Positions 1 to 7,285 of a stretch of 16,017 nucleotides of DNA are shown one piece after another (position 1 is the first letter of the stretch; every line of letters starts with the position of its first letter). Source of the DNA: an uncultured Lachnospiraceae bacterium (GTDB lineage: Bacteria > Bacillota_A > Clostridia > Lachnospirales > Lachnospiraceae). The DNA is taken from the NCBI GenBank assembly GCA_902780985.1, contig CACZHN010000032.1, positions 1 through 16,017 on the forward strand, written 5' to 3'. Position numbers and translations under genes: made by a program. The notes under the pieces are model-generated. The model was not told the origin of the DNA. It did no database searches and worked only from the letters and a program-made list of their open reading frames with translations.

Positions 1-2
1 TA

Positions 3-17
3 ATATTATCATAATAT
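3..17. promoter_or_regulatory. 7-1-7 AT-rich palindrome in feoA leader, possible iron-regulator site
   Basis: ATATTAT-C-ATAATAT is a perfect 7-1-7 inverted repeat at the very start of the window, about 77 nt before the feoA start codon. It contains the TATTATC half-site that recurs at 9410-9416 and 9432-9438. Fur-family regulators often use 7-1-7 AT-rich repeats built on TGATAAT, and feo genes are classic Fur or DtxR-type targets. The core here (TTAT-N-ATAA) is not the standard Fur core (AAT-N-ATT), so the assignment is inference. No convincing -35/-10 pair was found in 18-75, and the true promoter may lie upstream of the window. Confidence 0.35.
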
Positions 18-93
18 AAATCAAGTTAGAGATATCTAATCTATTAAAAATACTGGATTTTAACTTATTTTTATCAAAGAGGAGTTTATTATT

Positions 94-306
94 ATGAATC
101 TGAACGATGCGGAACTCGGTAAAGAGTATGTAATCAAAGATGTTGACACCTTCGGTGATGATGATATGAAGAGCTTTCTTTTTTCACTGGGTTGCTACAG
201 TGGTGAAACTATCACGGTGGTTGATAAAAAGAAGAATCTGGTAGTATCCATAAAGGATGCCAGATACAATATCGACCCTGAACTTGCGTCAGCTATTTTG
301 ATTTAA
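94..306 (+). CDS. feoA: FeoA family protein, ferrous iron transport accessory
   Basis: A 70-residue protein of the usual FeoA length, with the small SH3-like beta-barrel pattern. It has a short N-terminal stretch, a Gly/Cys turn (LGCYSGETITVV, about residues 32-43), and then alternating beta strands ending in a DPELASAILI tail. FeoA proteins act in the cytoplasm and are thought to bind FeoB and modulate its GTPase and transport activity. The start is supported by AAAGAGGAG at 76-84, nine bases before ATG. feoB begins 40 nt downstream on the same strand, so the two form an operon. There is only one FeoA here; some clostridia carry two in tandem. The family call rests on size, fold pattern and the adjacent feoB. 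Confidence 0.88.
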   Translation: MNLNDAELGKEYVIKDVDTFGDDDMKSFLFSLGCYSGETITVVDKKKNLVVSIKDARYNIDPELASAILI

Positions 307-310
307 TTTT

Positions 311-327
311 GATGTAGACGATACATC
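311..327 (+). other. Small hairpin between feoA and feoB
   Basis: GATGTA and TACATC form a 6-bp stem around a GACGA loop. It lies just after the feoA stop and seven bases before the feoB AGGAGG at 334-339. It has no T tract, so it is not a terminator. It could set relative mRNA stability or translation of feoB, but a 6-bp stem this AT-rich may also be chance. Confidence 0.25.
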
Positions 328-346
328 ACCAAGAGGAGGATGAACC

Positions 347-2338
347 ATGAGAATCGCATTAACGGGTAATCCCAATAGTGGAAAGACCACTATGTACAAT
401 GCAATTACCGGACGAAAGGAAAAGATAGGTAACTGGGCCGGCGTTACGGTAGACAAGAAAGAGAGCCCCATCAAGAAAACCTATAATGAAAGCGGAAAGG
501 AACTTATAGCAGTCGATCTGCCGGGAGCATATTCCATGTCCCCGTTCACTTCGGAAGAAAGCATAACAAGCAGCTATGTTAAGCATGAGAATCCGGACGC
601 TATCATTAATATAGTAGATTCCACCAATCTCAGCCGAAGCCTGTTTTTTACAACACAGCTTCTTGAGTTGGGTATTCCGGTTGTAGTAGCTCTGAATAAG
701 AGTGATGCAAACGATAAAAAGGGAAATAAGATCGATACAGAAAAGCTGTCTCAGAAGCTGGGTTGTCCTGTAGTAAGAACAGTATCCACTTCGGACGAAG
801 GTCTTAAGGAAGTTGTAAAGGTTGCCGCAAGCCTTGAGGGTAAAGGACAGAAGGCTCCTTATTCCGAAGGAAAGATCGATCTTACAAATAAAGAAGAAGT
901 CGAAAAGGCGGACAGAGCCCGTTTCGACTATGTTAATTCCATCGTTAAAGAAGTAGAGGTTCGTAAGACATTTACCAAGGACAAGAATGTGGGCGACGTT
1001 ATAGATAAGGTCGTAACAAACCCGATCCTCGGTCTTGTAATATTCGCAGGTGTTATGTTTCTGGTGTTCTATGTATCACAGACAACAGTAGGTACATGGA
1101 TTGCCGATATTCTTGCAGGATGGATAGATACTTTTAAAGAATGGGTAGGAGATAAGATGGCAGATGCCAATCCGCTTCTCTATGCGCTTCTGGTTGACGG
1201 TATCATCGGTGGTGTAGGAGCCGTTGTGGGATTCCTTCCGCTGGTTATGGTCATGTACTTCCTGATCGCCCTCCTGGAGGACTGTGGTTACATGTCAAGA
1301 GCAACAGTAGTACTTGACCCTATCTTTAAGAGAGTAGGTCTTTCCGGAAAGTCCGTTATCCCGATGATCATCGGTACAGGATGCGGAATCCCTGCAATTA
1401 TGGCCTGCAGAACTATCCGTAATCAGAGAGAGAAGAGAGCTACAGCTATGCTGGCAACATTTATGCCATGCGGAGCCAAGCTTCCTGTAATCGCACTTTT
1501 TGCAGGTGCCTTCTTCCCTGAATCAAAGTGGGTAAGCTGGGTTGCTTACATGGGTGGTATCGCACTGGTTCTTCTCGGTGCGCTTCTCATCAAGGCCATC
1601 ACAGCTGCTAAATTCAGAAAATCATTCTTTATCATAGAGTTACCTGAGTACAAGGTACCGAGCCTCAAGTTTGCACTTCTTTCAATGCTTGAGCGCGGTA
1701 AGGCATACATCATCAAAGCAGGAACCATCATCCTTGTATGTAACACGGTAGTACAGATCATGCAGTCCTTTAACTGGAGCTTTGAAGCTATTGAGGAAGG
1801 TGCAGAGAATACATCAATCCTTGCTTCCATCGCAGGTCCGTTCTCATATCTGCTGGTACCTATCGTAGGTGTGGCAGCATGGCAGCTTGCGGCAGCAGCT
1901 ATCACAGGCTTCATCGCAAAGGAAAATGTAGTCGGCACTATCGCTACGGTATATGCGATCACAAACCTTGTAGATCCTGAAGAAATGGAACTTGTGGGAG
2001 AGGGAAATGCAGTAGCCGTTGCTATGGGCATAACAAAGGTTGCAGCACTTGCATATCTGCTGTTCAACCTTTATACACCACCTTGCTTCGCTGCACTCGG
2101 AGCCATGAACTCCGAGATGCAGAGTAAGAAATGGCTTTGGGGTGCTATAGGTCTTCAGCTTGCAACAGGCTTCACGGTAGGCTTCCTGGTATACCAGATC
2201 GGTACACTTATCACAACAGGAGCTTTCGGTGCAGGACTTGTGGGAGGACTTATATTCGAAGCGGTATTCGCAGCAACACTTATCGGCATAATCCGCCACA
2301 ATAACAGGGCAGTTGCCACGGAATATCAGCTCGCTTAA
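347..2338 (+). CDS. feoB: FeoB ferrous iron transport GTPase
   Basis: A 663-residue inner-membrane transporter for Fe(II), full length for the family. The N-terminal G domain has G1 GNPNSGKT (7-14), the switch I NWAGVT segment (29-34), G3 DLPG (57-60) and G4 NKSD (117-120). A helical linker of about residues 160-215 follows. The membrane part begins near residue 226 and carries the FeoB signature blocks: EDCGYMSRA (311-319), GTGCGIPA (343-350) and MPCGAKLP (373-380), with conserved cysteines that belong to the Gate regions. The C-terminus ends in a hydrophobic helix and a short polar tail, with no FeoC-like extension or downstream feoC. AGGAGG at 334-339 fixes the ATG start. The gene is co-transcribed with feoA and ends 62 nt before a strong terminator. 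Confidence 0.97.
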   Translation: MRIALTGNPNSGKTTMYNAITGRKEKIGNWAGVTVDKKESPIKKTYNESGKELIAVDLPGAYSMSPFTSEESITSSYVKHENPDAIINIVDSTNLSRSLFFTTQLLELGIPVVVALNKSDANDKKGNKIDTEKLSQKLGCPVVRTVSTSDEGLKEVVKVAASLEGKGQKAPYSEGKIDLTNKEEVEKADRARFDYVNSIVKEVEVRKTFTKDKNVGDVIDKVVTNPILGLVIFAGVMFLVFYVSQTTVGTWIADILAGWIDTFKEWVGDKMADANPLLYALLVDGIIGGVGAVVGFLPLVMVMYFLIALLEDCGYMSRATVVLDPIFKRVGLSGKSVIPMIIGTGCGIPAIMACRTIRNQREKRATAMLATFMPCGAKLPVIALFAGAFFPESKWVSWVAYMGGIALVLLGALLIKAITAAKFRKSFFIIELPEYKVPSLKFALLSMLERGKAYIIKAGTIILVCNTVVQIMQSFNWSFEAIEEGAENTSILASIAGPFSYLLVPIVGVAAWQLAAAAITGFIAKENVVGTIATVYAITNLVDPEEMELVGEGNAVAVAMGITKVAALAYLLFNLYTPPCFAALGAMNSEMQSKKWLWGAIGLQLATGFTVGFLVYQIGTLITTGAFGAGLVGGLIFEAVFAATLIGIIRHNNRAVATEYQLA

Positions 2339-2400
2339 TTACTTTGATATATAATCCTGCCAGGCGGGATATATATATGATAAACTCCTTTGATGAAGGG

Positions 2401-2432
2401 CCGTCATGTGAATAACATGACGGTTCTTTTTT
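2401..2432 (+). terminator. Intrinsic terminator of feoAB
   Basis: A perfect 9-bp stem CCGTCATGT / ACATGACGG (2401-2409 and 2415-2423) with a GAATA loop, followed by TTCTTTTTT. A second, less regular hairpin (ATCCTGCC / GGCGGGAT, with one G-T pair) lies upstream near 2352-2371 and has no T tract. Confidence 0.92.
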
Positions 2433-2454
2433 GCTGTTTTTCACGGCCGATTTA

Positions 2455-2463
2455 TGGTATGAT
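2455..2463 (+). promoter_or_regulatory. Extended -10 promoter for the GGDEF gene
   Basis: TGGTATGAT matches the extended -10 form TG-N-TATGAT (five of six in the hexamer). It lies 22 nt after the feoB terminator and about 65 nt before the next start codon. No good -35 is visible at 17 bases (TGTTTT), which is tolerated by extended -10 promoters. Assignment is from sequence only. Confidence 0.45.
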
Positions 2464-2527
2464 ACTGCTATATGGGGCTTAAAATTTTATGGGGTAAAAA
2501 CGATGTGGTTTGAAAGGAGAAGGGTGT

Positions 2528-3919
2528 ATGGATTTTGACAGTATTCTTTCGGCATATAAAAGTAAAACCTGCGTTATGTCGGTGGAAAAATATCCTGACG
2601 GAAAGTACGGTAATATACGTATTGCCGCAGGTAATAAGGCTCACTGTGATGACATGATGAATGTCATGCATAATCCGTTTATTCCGGATTCGCCTTATGA
2701 GAAGTATCTTCCTCAGAACAGGAATTTCGAGGACTTTTGTTATCGCTCGGCTGTATTGGGGCAGCCGCTGCATTCCTATGTTCAGCTTCCGCAGATGGGA
2801 CTGTGGCTGAATATGTTCCTCCTTCCGCTGGAATCGGACAGGGAGGACGTGGGGTATTGTATATATTCCTATGAAGTAACACCGAATGTTGATTCGGATC
2901 AGCGAGCAAGCCTTTCGGCTGATACCTCCGCGGCGGTTCTTAAAACCTGTATAAAGCTGCGTGGTTCCGACAACATGGACGATACATTTAAAGAAGTTAT
3001 AGAAGATATAAGACAGATATGTGATTCCGATCACTGCTGCATACTCCTTGTAGATACAGAGACGCACACCTGCAGAACGCTCTGCGAATCCATAAAGCCG
3101 GGAAGCGAAATGCTTCCGATGGATGCATATCTGGACGACTTATTCTTCGATATAACCCAGACATGGAAGGGAACGATTGACGACAGTACCTGTGTCATTG
3201 TAAAAGATGAAAATGACATGGAGTGGCTTAAGTCTGTAAATCCAATATGGCATGAGTCACTTACAGGTGCCGGAGCAAAGAATATAGTTTTATTCCCGCT
3301 GGAATATAACGGCGTAACTCTGGGATATCTCTGGGCATTAAACTTTAACGTTGAAAATACGGTAAAGATCAAGGAAACACTTGAACTTACGGCGTTCTTT
3401 ATAGCATCCGAGATATCGAACTACCAGCTTCTTATCAGACTGGAGAAGCTGGGTTCCATGGATGTGCTGACAGGGGTTAAGAACAGAAATGCGATGAACA
3501 TAGTCGTAAGTGATGTTATAGACGGAAAGGTTCAGGTTAAGTATCCGTATACGGTAGTTTTTGCGGATCTTAACGGACTGAAGAAAGTCAATGATCAGTG
3601 TGGTCATGATGAGGGTGACAACATGTTGAGAAGAGCTGCGGGTATACTCAGGGATGCATTTTCGGATGCCGAAGTATATCGTGCAGGCGGAGATGAGTTT
3701 ATGATTCTGGGATGGGGTCTGGACGAAGAAAAACTGGAAGACAGATTAAAGAAGATAAATTTAAGAGCCGAGGATCCGGACAGTCTTCATTTTGCAATAG
3801 GAACCTATGTGGTTCATGAGGGTGATGATATACGTACGGCCATGAGAATAGCCGATGAGAGAATGTATATCAATAAAAAAGAATACTACGATGTTTACCC
3901 GGAGAGAAGGTACAGATAA
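2528..3919 (+). CDS. Diguanylate cyclase with PAS/GAF-like sensory region
   Basis: A 463-residue soluble protein predicted to make cyclic di-GMP from two GTP. An N-terminal region (about 1-125) looks PAS-like but is not assigned. Residues of about 135-305 fit a GAF domain by alternating alpha/beta pattern, and a short helix then leads into the GGDEF domain (about 308-463). The cyclase domain has DVLTGVKNRNAM (312-323), the metal-site segment FADLNGLKKVND (345-356) and an intact AGGDEF (386-391), so it should be active. The RxxD inhibitory I-site expected five residues before GGDEF is absent (F378 and A381 there). No membrane segment or signal peptide is seen. The start is the ATG preceded by AAGGAG at 2514-2519; a TTG at 2510 lies before that site and is unlikely. 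The signal sensed is unknown. Confidence 0.88.
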   Translation: MDFDSILSAYKSKTCVMSVEKYPDGKYGNIRIAAGNKAHCDDMMNVMHNPFIPDSPYEKYLPQNRNFEDFCYRSAVLGQPLHSYVQLPQMGLWLNMFLLPLESDREDVGYCIYSYEVTPNVDSDQRASLSADTSAAVLKTCIKLRGSDNMDDTFKEVIEDIRQICDSDHCCILLVDTETHTCRTLCESIKPGSEMLPMDAYLDDLFFDITQTWKGTIDDSTCVIVKDENDMEWLKSVNPIWHESLTGAGAKNIVLFPLEYNGVTLGYLWALNFNVENTVKIKETLELTAFFIASEISNYQLLIRLEKLGSMDVLTGVKNRNAMNIVVSDVIDGKVQVKYPYTVVFADLNGLKKVNDQCGHDEGDNMLRRAAGILRDAFSDAEVYRAGGDEFMILGWGLDEEKLEDRLKKINLRAEDPDSLHFAIGTYVVHEGDDIRTAMRIADERMYINKKEYYDVYPERRYR

Positions 3920-3942
3920 ACAATTTAAGGAGATTTATTAAG

Positions 3943-5283
3943 ATGGGTTTTTCAAAAGATTTTATGTGGGGCGCGGCATCCGCTGCGTACCAGGTTGAAG
4001 GTGCGTATAATGAGGATGGCAAGGGACTGAGTGTCTGGGATGTTACTTCGGCTCCTGTCGGCCTGGTGGCTCATGGTGAGAACGGAAATGAGGCATGCGA
4101 CCACTATCATAGATATAAAGAAGACGTAAAGCTCTTCAAGGAAATGGGATTAAAGTATTACAGATTTTCAATCAGCTGGCCGAGAGTTATTCCGAACGGA
4201 GTCGGTGAAGTGAACGAAAAGGGACTTAAGTTCTACAGTGATCTGGTGGATGAACTTCTTGCTGCGGGTATCACTCCGCTGGTAACGCTTTTTCATTGGG
4301 ATCTTCCCTACGAGCTTTTCTTAAAAGGTGGATTTGCAAATCCGGACTTCCCGAAGTGGTTTGAAGATTATACTAAAGTTGTTACAGATGCTCTGTCGGA
4401 CAGAGTTAAGTACTGGATTACATTTAACGAGCCTCAGTGCTTTTTGGGACTGGGATTCTGGGAAGGCAAACATGCTCCTTTCCTGCAGTGTGATGACAGA
4501 ACCTGTATGAGAATGGTACATAACGTGCTTCTGGCTCACGGAAAGTCTGTTATATACATACGTGAAAATGCAAAGACAGAGCCGGTTATTGGCTTTGCAC
4601 CGATAGGCCCGGTTAAGATCCCGAAATCCGATTCTCCGGAAGATATCGAGAAGGCAAAGGAAGACAGCTTCTCACTGGGAGCAAAGTTCTTCTCGCTTTC
4701 ACTGTATTCGGATCCGATCGTTTTAGGAAAGTATCCGGATGAAGCTTATGAGATATTCGGTGATAATATGCCGGAGATCAAGCCGGGAGATATGGAACTG
4801 ATATCCCAGCCGATCGATTTCTACGGAATGAATATATACTACAGTGCAGCTGATATCGTTGAAAACGGTTATCAGGACAACGAGTATAAGGGAATCCCGC
4901 GTACAGCCTGCAGATGGGTCATCGATCCGAAGGTTCTTTACTGGTCACCGAGATTCATGTATGAGAGATACGGACTTCCGATCCTTATGACGGAAAACGG
5001 AATGGCTGTTAATGACTGCATATCTCTTGACGGAAAGGTTCACGATCCTCAGAGAATCGACTATCTCAACAGATATCTGCTGGAGTATAAGAGAGCAGCA
5101 GATGACGGAATTCCTCTTATGGGATATCTGTGCTGGTCGGCAATGGATAACTTCGAGTGGGCTGAAGGCTATGATATGAGATTCGGACTTATCTATGTTG
5201 ATTACAGAGATCAGACAAGGATCATAAAGGATTCCGGCTACTGGTACAAGAGTGTTATAGAGAGCAACGGAGAAAATCTCTAG
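3943..5283 (+). CDS. GH1 beta-glucosidase
   Basis: A 446-residue cytoplasmic glycoside hydrolase family 1 enzyme, normal length, with no signal peptide. The family N-terminus FMWGAASAAYQVEGA is present (7-21, with Gln17). The acid/base glutamate is E163 in TFNEPQ, and the nucleophile is E351 in LMTENG. Substrate-binding residues H118, N162, W398, E404 and W405 are visible. DNFEWAEGY (402-410) is the form seen in beta-glucosidases acting on unphosphorylated sugars. The Ser/Lys/Tyr phosphate-binding set of 6-phospho-beta-glucosidases is not seen. The likely role is hydrolysis of imported cellobiose or short beta-glucosides to glucose by the retaining mechanism. AAGGAG at 3927-3932 supports the start. 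It lies 23 nt after the GGDEF gene with no terminator between, so the two are probably co-transcribed. No sugar transporter is adjacent. Confidence 0.93.
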   Translation: MGFSKDFMWGAASAAYQVEGAYNEDGKGLSVWDVTSAPVGLVAHGENGNEACDHYHRYKEDVKLFKEMGLKYYRFSISWPRVIPNGVGEVNEKGLKFYSDLVDELLAAGITPLVTLFHWDLPYELFLKGGFANPDFPKWFEDYTKVVTDALSDRVKYWITFNEPQCFLGLGFWEGKHAPFLQCDDRTCMRMVHNVLLAHGKSVIYIRENAKTEPVIGFAPIGPVKIPKSDSPEDIEKAKEDSFSLGAKFFSLSLYSDPIVLGKYPDEAYEIFGDNMPEIKPGDMELISQPIDFYGMNIYYSAADIVENGYQDNEYKGIPRTACRWVIDPKVLYWSPRFMYERYGLPILMTENGMAVNDCISLDGKVHDPQRIDYLNRYLLEYKRAADDGIPLMGYLCWSAMDNFEWAEGYDMRFGLIYVDYRDQTRIIKDSGYWYKSVIESNGENL

Positions 5284-5306
5284 ATTTATCAATACATTTG
5301 AGTTTG

Positions 5307-5335
5307 AAGGAGATACATGATCGTGTATCTCCTTT
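5307..5335 (+). terminator. Perfect 11-bp hairpin after the beta-glucosidase, weak terminator or processing stem
   Basis: AAGGAGATACA (5307-5317) pairs perfectly with TGTATCTCCTT (5324-5334) around a six-base loop. Only three T residues follow before an A run, so as an intrinsic terminator it is weak and some read-through into the thioesterase gene is likely. The left arm contains a ribosome-binding-like AAGGAG followed by an ATG (see findings). Confidence 0.55.
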
Positions 5336-5367
5336 AAAAATGACAGGAATATAAGAGGTAATAGAAA

Positions 5368-5757
5368 ATGTTGGAAACAGGAATAAAGGGTAAAGAGGAA
5401 CTGACAGTAACAGAAGAGATCACGGCGAAGGTTGTGGGAAGCGGCGGACTGGAAGTTTTTGCCACACCTATGATGATCGCTTTATCGGAGAAGACGGCCC
5501 TTACAAGTATCATGCCGTATCTGGAAGAAGGTAAGAGTACCGTAGGTACCAAAATCGATATAGCACATATAGCGGCTACACCTGTAGGAATGAAGGTGAC
5601 CTGCGAGACAGAGCTGATAGAGATCGACCGCAGAAGACTTGTGTTTTCCGTAAATGTATATGACGAAATTGAGAAGATTGCGGAAGGAACACATGAGCGT
5701 TTTATCGTAGATAACGAAAAGTTTATTTCGAAAGCATATGGTAAGGCCGACAGATAA
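5368..5757 (+). CDS. FlK-type hotdog thioesterase
   Basis: A 129-residue hotdog-fold protein of the fluoroacetyl-CoA thioesterase-like family. The catalytic positions of FlK (Thr42, Glu50, His76) are matched by T33 and E41 in FATPMMIALSEKTA and H67 in IAHIAATPVG. The spacing of 8 and 26 residues is the same. The C-terminal GTHERFIV strand is also typical. The family hydrolyses acyl-CoA thioesters; most members outside fluoroacetate producers have unknown substrates, so the physiological acyl-CoA is not claimed here. The protein is cytoplasmic and probably a dimer or tetramer. AAGAGG at 5353-5358 precedes the start. It leads a run of four small genes with short gaps. Confidence 0.85.
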   Translation: MLETGIKGKEELTVTEEITAKVVGSGGLEVFATPMMIALSEKTALTSIMPYLEEGKSTVGTKIDIAHIAATPVGMKVTCETELIEIDRRRLVFSVNVYDEIEKIAEGTHERFIVDNEKFISKAYGKADR

Positions 5758-5781
5758 GAGGCTTTACATATAGGAGGAACT

Positions 5782-6807
5782 ATGTGGGAAAAACAGATTG
5801 AAGATATAGTAAAGTTTGTGGCATCTCTGCCGGATGAAAGAACCGATGCGGTTCAGCCGACAAGAAGCCAGTTTACAAGACTTCTGGCGGAACCTGCTGC
5901 AGCCAGAAGAGTACCGGGAATTCCGGCCCGTATGAATGAAAACGGGAATTATAAATGCAGCAAGGAAGAAGCAGTGCTTACAAAGCAGTTTATGAAGAGA
6001 ATGTTCAAGATCGATTCAAAGGACAGTCTTCTTGCATATCAGAGATACCAGTTCCGTGAAAGCGTTCAGTACGAGCAGTTCATGACGTTCTGGAAAGGAG
6101 CACCGCTGTTTGATCTCGATGAGCTTAATCCGGAAGGAAGAAAGTTCTTTGATATGTTTAAGACCAAGGCAGAGCCTTTCTATCCGGTATTACAGGAAAA
6201 GGGATTCTATGCCTGGGATATTAACGAATATATAGGAATCTGCAGAATGGCGAATGCCTGCGGCATCATAACGGACGAGGAGTTTGATGAGATAGCGGAC
6301 CACTTCGTGAAGAAGGCACAGGTGTTCTATCACTCATTCAAAGAGTATGCTCTTTCAGTGCTTTGCGGAGGCCTCTTCTTTATGACCATAGACGGCAGTG
6401 ATCAAAAGAGTGTTGAAGGCTTTGTGGATCTTCAGAAGAAGATAATCGCAAATCTTTTCGAGGATAAAGCTCCTTGGAAGCGTTATGCTTGGTACAGACC
6501 TGAGAAGCGTGAGTGGGCTGTGATCTATCCTGAAAATCAGGGATGCCTTGTGACCAAGGCGGCTCTGAGTGACGGTATCTTCTACATGTACAGAGAAGAA
6601 GGTGCCAAGGATCAGCCGGACAGCGGATGGCGATTCTTCCACGGAGACGAGTCGGAAGAATACTGCAACACACCTGAAAACTGCGAGATATTAAGTCTCA
6701 ATACTATCTGCAATATCAGGCCGGATATCCTGGCATATCTGGAAACACCAAGCGGCTATGCATACCTCTGGAACGGTACGGACTGGGATAAGGATAAGCT
6801 TTCCTAA
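5782..6807 (+). CDS. DUF1266-DUF2185 (Imm33-like) fusion protein
   Basis: A 341-residue soluble protein with two recognisable parts. Residues of about 60-205 fit DUF1266: FYAWDINEYIGICRMANACG (142-161) followed by helices with a glycine-bearing end (LCGGLFF, 194-200). Residues of about 252-335 fit DUF2185, also classed as immunity protein Imm33. They show GCLVTKAAL, a MYRE segment, DSGWRFFHGDE (280-290) and a closing DI-AYLETPSGYAYLW strand pair. DUF2185 occurs as a cognate immunity protein in polymorphic toxin systems and also alone; DUF1266 has no established function. There is no signal peptide or membrane segment. AGGAGG at 5772-5777 sets the start, 24 nt after the thioesterase gene. No toxin gene or toxin fragment is visible nearby, so an immunity role is only a possibility. 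Confidence 0.75.
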   Translation: MWEKQIEDIVKFVASLPDERTDAVQPTRSQFTRLLAEPAAARRVPGIPARMNENGNYKCSKEEAVLTKQFMKRMFKIDSKDSLLAYQRYQFRESVQYEQFMTFWKGAPLFDLDELNPEGRKFFDMFKTKAEPFYPVLQEKGFYAWDINEYIGICRMANACGIITDEEFDEIADHFVKKAQVFYHSFKEYALSVLCGGLFFMTIDGSDQKSVEGFVDLQKKIIANLFEDKAPWKRYAWYRPEKREWAVIYPENQGCLVTKAALSDGIFYMYREEGAKDQPDSGWRFFHGDESEEYCNTPENCEILSLNTICNIRPDILAYLETPSGYAYLWNGTDWDKDKLS

Positions 6808-6838
6808 TTGATTTCTAGATTGGAGGATAAGTATTTAT

Positions 6839-7177
6839 ATGTCAGACCTTGCATCAGACAAATTATTGGTAACAGCCAGATTAATGGATCTGGTCGAAAG
6901 ACTGAGAAGAATGAACATTAAATCATACCGTGTGATAGAAGAGCGTGGTGACGGAAGAGGAGGAGTGATCTTCAGAATCTCTCACAATATGAGTTTTTGG
7001 TCATGGGGAGAGAATATATCCATAGCAATGAGACCGTACAACGACATGCAGACGGTAGTCGAAGTGATGTCAATGTGTTCCATGCCGACCCAGGTGATAG
7101 ACTGGGGAAGAAACAGCCGGAATCTTCAGGATTTAATGTCGTATCTGTTGAATGGACTTCCGGCAACCAGAATCTAA
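6839..7177 (+). CDS. Conserved small protein of unknown function
   Basis: I do not recognise this 112-residue protein. An N-terminal helix (about 8-25, rich in Leu and Arg) is followed by an antiparallel beta pattern: YRVIEER, GGVIFRISH, ISIAMRPYN and TVVEVMSM. Then come a MPTQVIDWGRNSRN motif (about 82-95) and a closing helix. The layout resembles small alpha/beta proteins in which a Pro-Thr-Gln/Asp-Trp-Gly-x-Asn motif ends the sheet; DUF1499 has a vaguely similar ending, but I would not assign it. It has no signal peptide and is likely cytoplasmic. TTGGAGGATAAG lies before the start (GGAGG 6822-6826, 12-nt spacing), 31 nt after the DUF1266 gene. Codon use matches its neighbours. Confidence 0.7.
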   Translation: MSDLASDKLLVTARLMDLVERLRRMNIKSYRVIEERGDGRGGVIFRISHNMSFWSWGENISIAMRPYNDMQTVVEVMSMCSMPTQVIDWGRNSRNLQDLMSYLLNGLPATRI

Positions 7178-7249
7178 GTGTACAGCAAAAAATGAAAAAA
7201 ACTTTTCCGATTTTTGATGAGTAAAAGGAAACTCCGTGGATTATTATAG

Positions 7250-7278
7250 CCCTAAATGATTATATGAAAGGTTTAGGG
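7250..7278 (+). promoter_or_regulatory. Inverted repeat overlapping the ribosome binding site of the next gene
   Basis: CCCTAAA (7250-7256) and TTTAGGG (7272-7278) are a perfect 7-bp inverted repeat 15 nt apart. The right arm is part of AGGGG (7275-7279), the only plausible ribosome binding site for the ATG at 7286. In RNA the stem would mask that site. It could equally be a protein operator. The 108-nt gap that holds it has no clear promoter or terminator. Confidence 0.35.
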
Positions 7279-7285
7279 GTACACT

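Noticed and set aside
1546..2299. Long antisense ORFs inside feoB (173 and 151 residues)
   Set aside because: They lie opposite a well supported membrane protein gene, have no plausible ribosome binding site, and read as low-complexity Ser/Ala or Cys/Tyr-rich translations.
2468..3067. 199-residue ORF on the minus strand over the GGDEF gene
   Set aside because: It is the mirror of a conserved coding region, with no domain features and no promoter.
6997..7224. 75-residue + strand ORF overlapping the 112-residue gene
   Set aside because: It is in another frame of a gene with its own ribosome binding site, and none supports this start.
7214..7247. TTGATG and TATTAT as a promoter for the GlcG-like gene
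   Set aside because: The spacing is 22 bases, too long for a sigma-A promoter.
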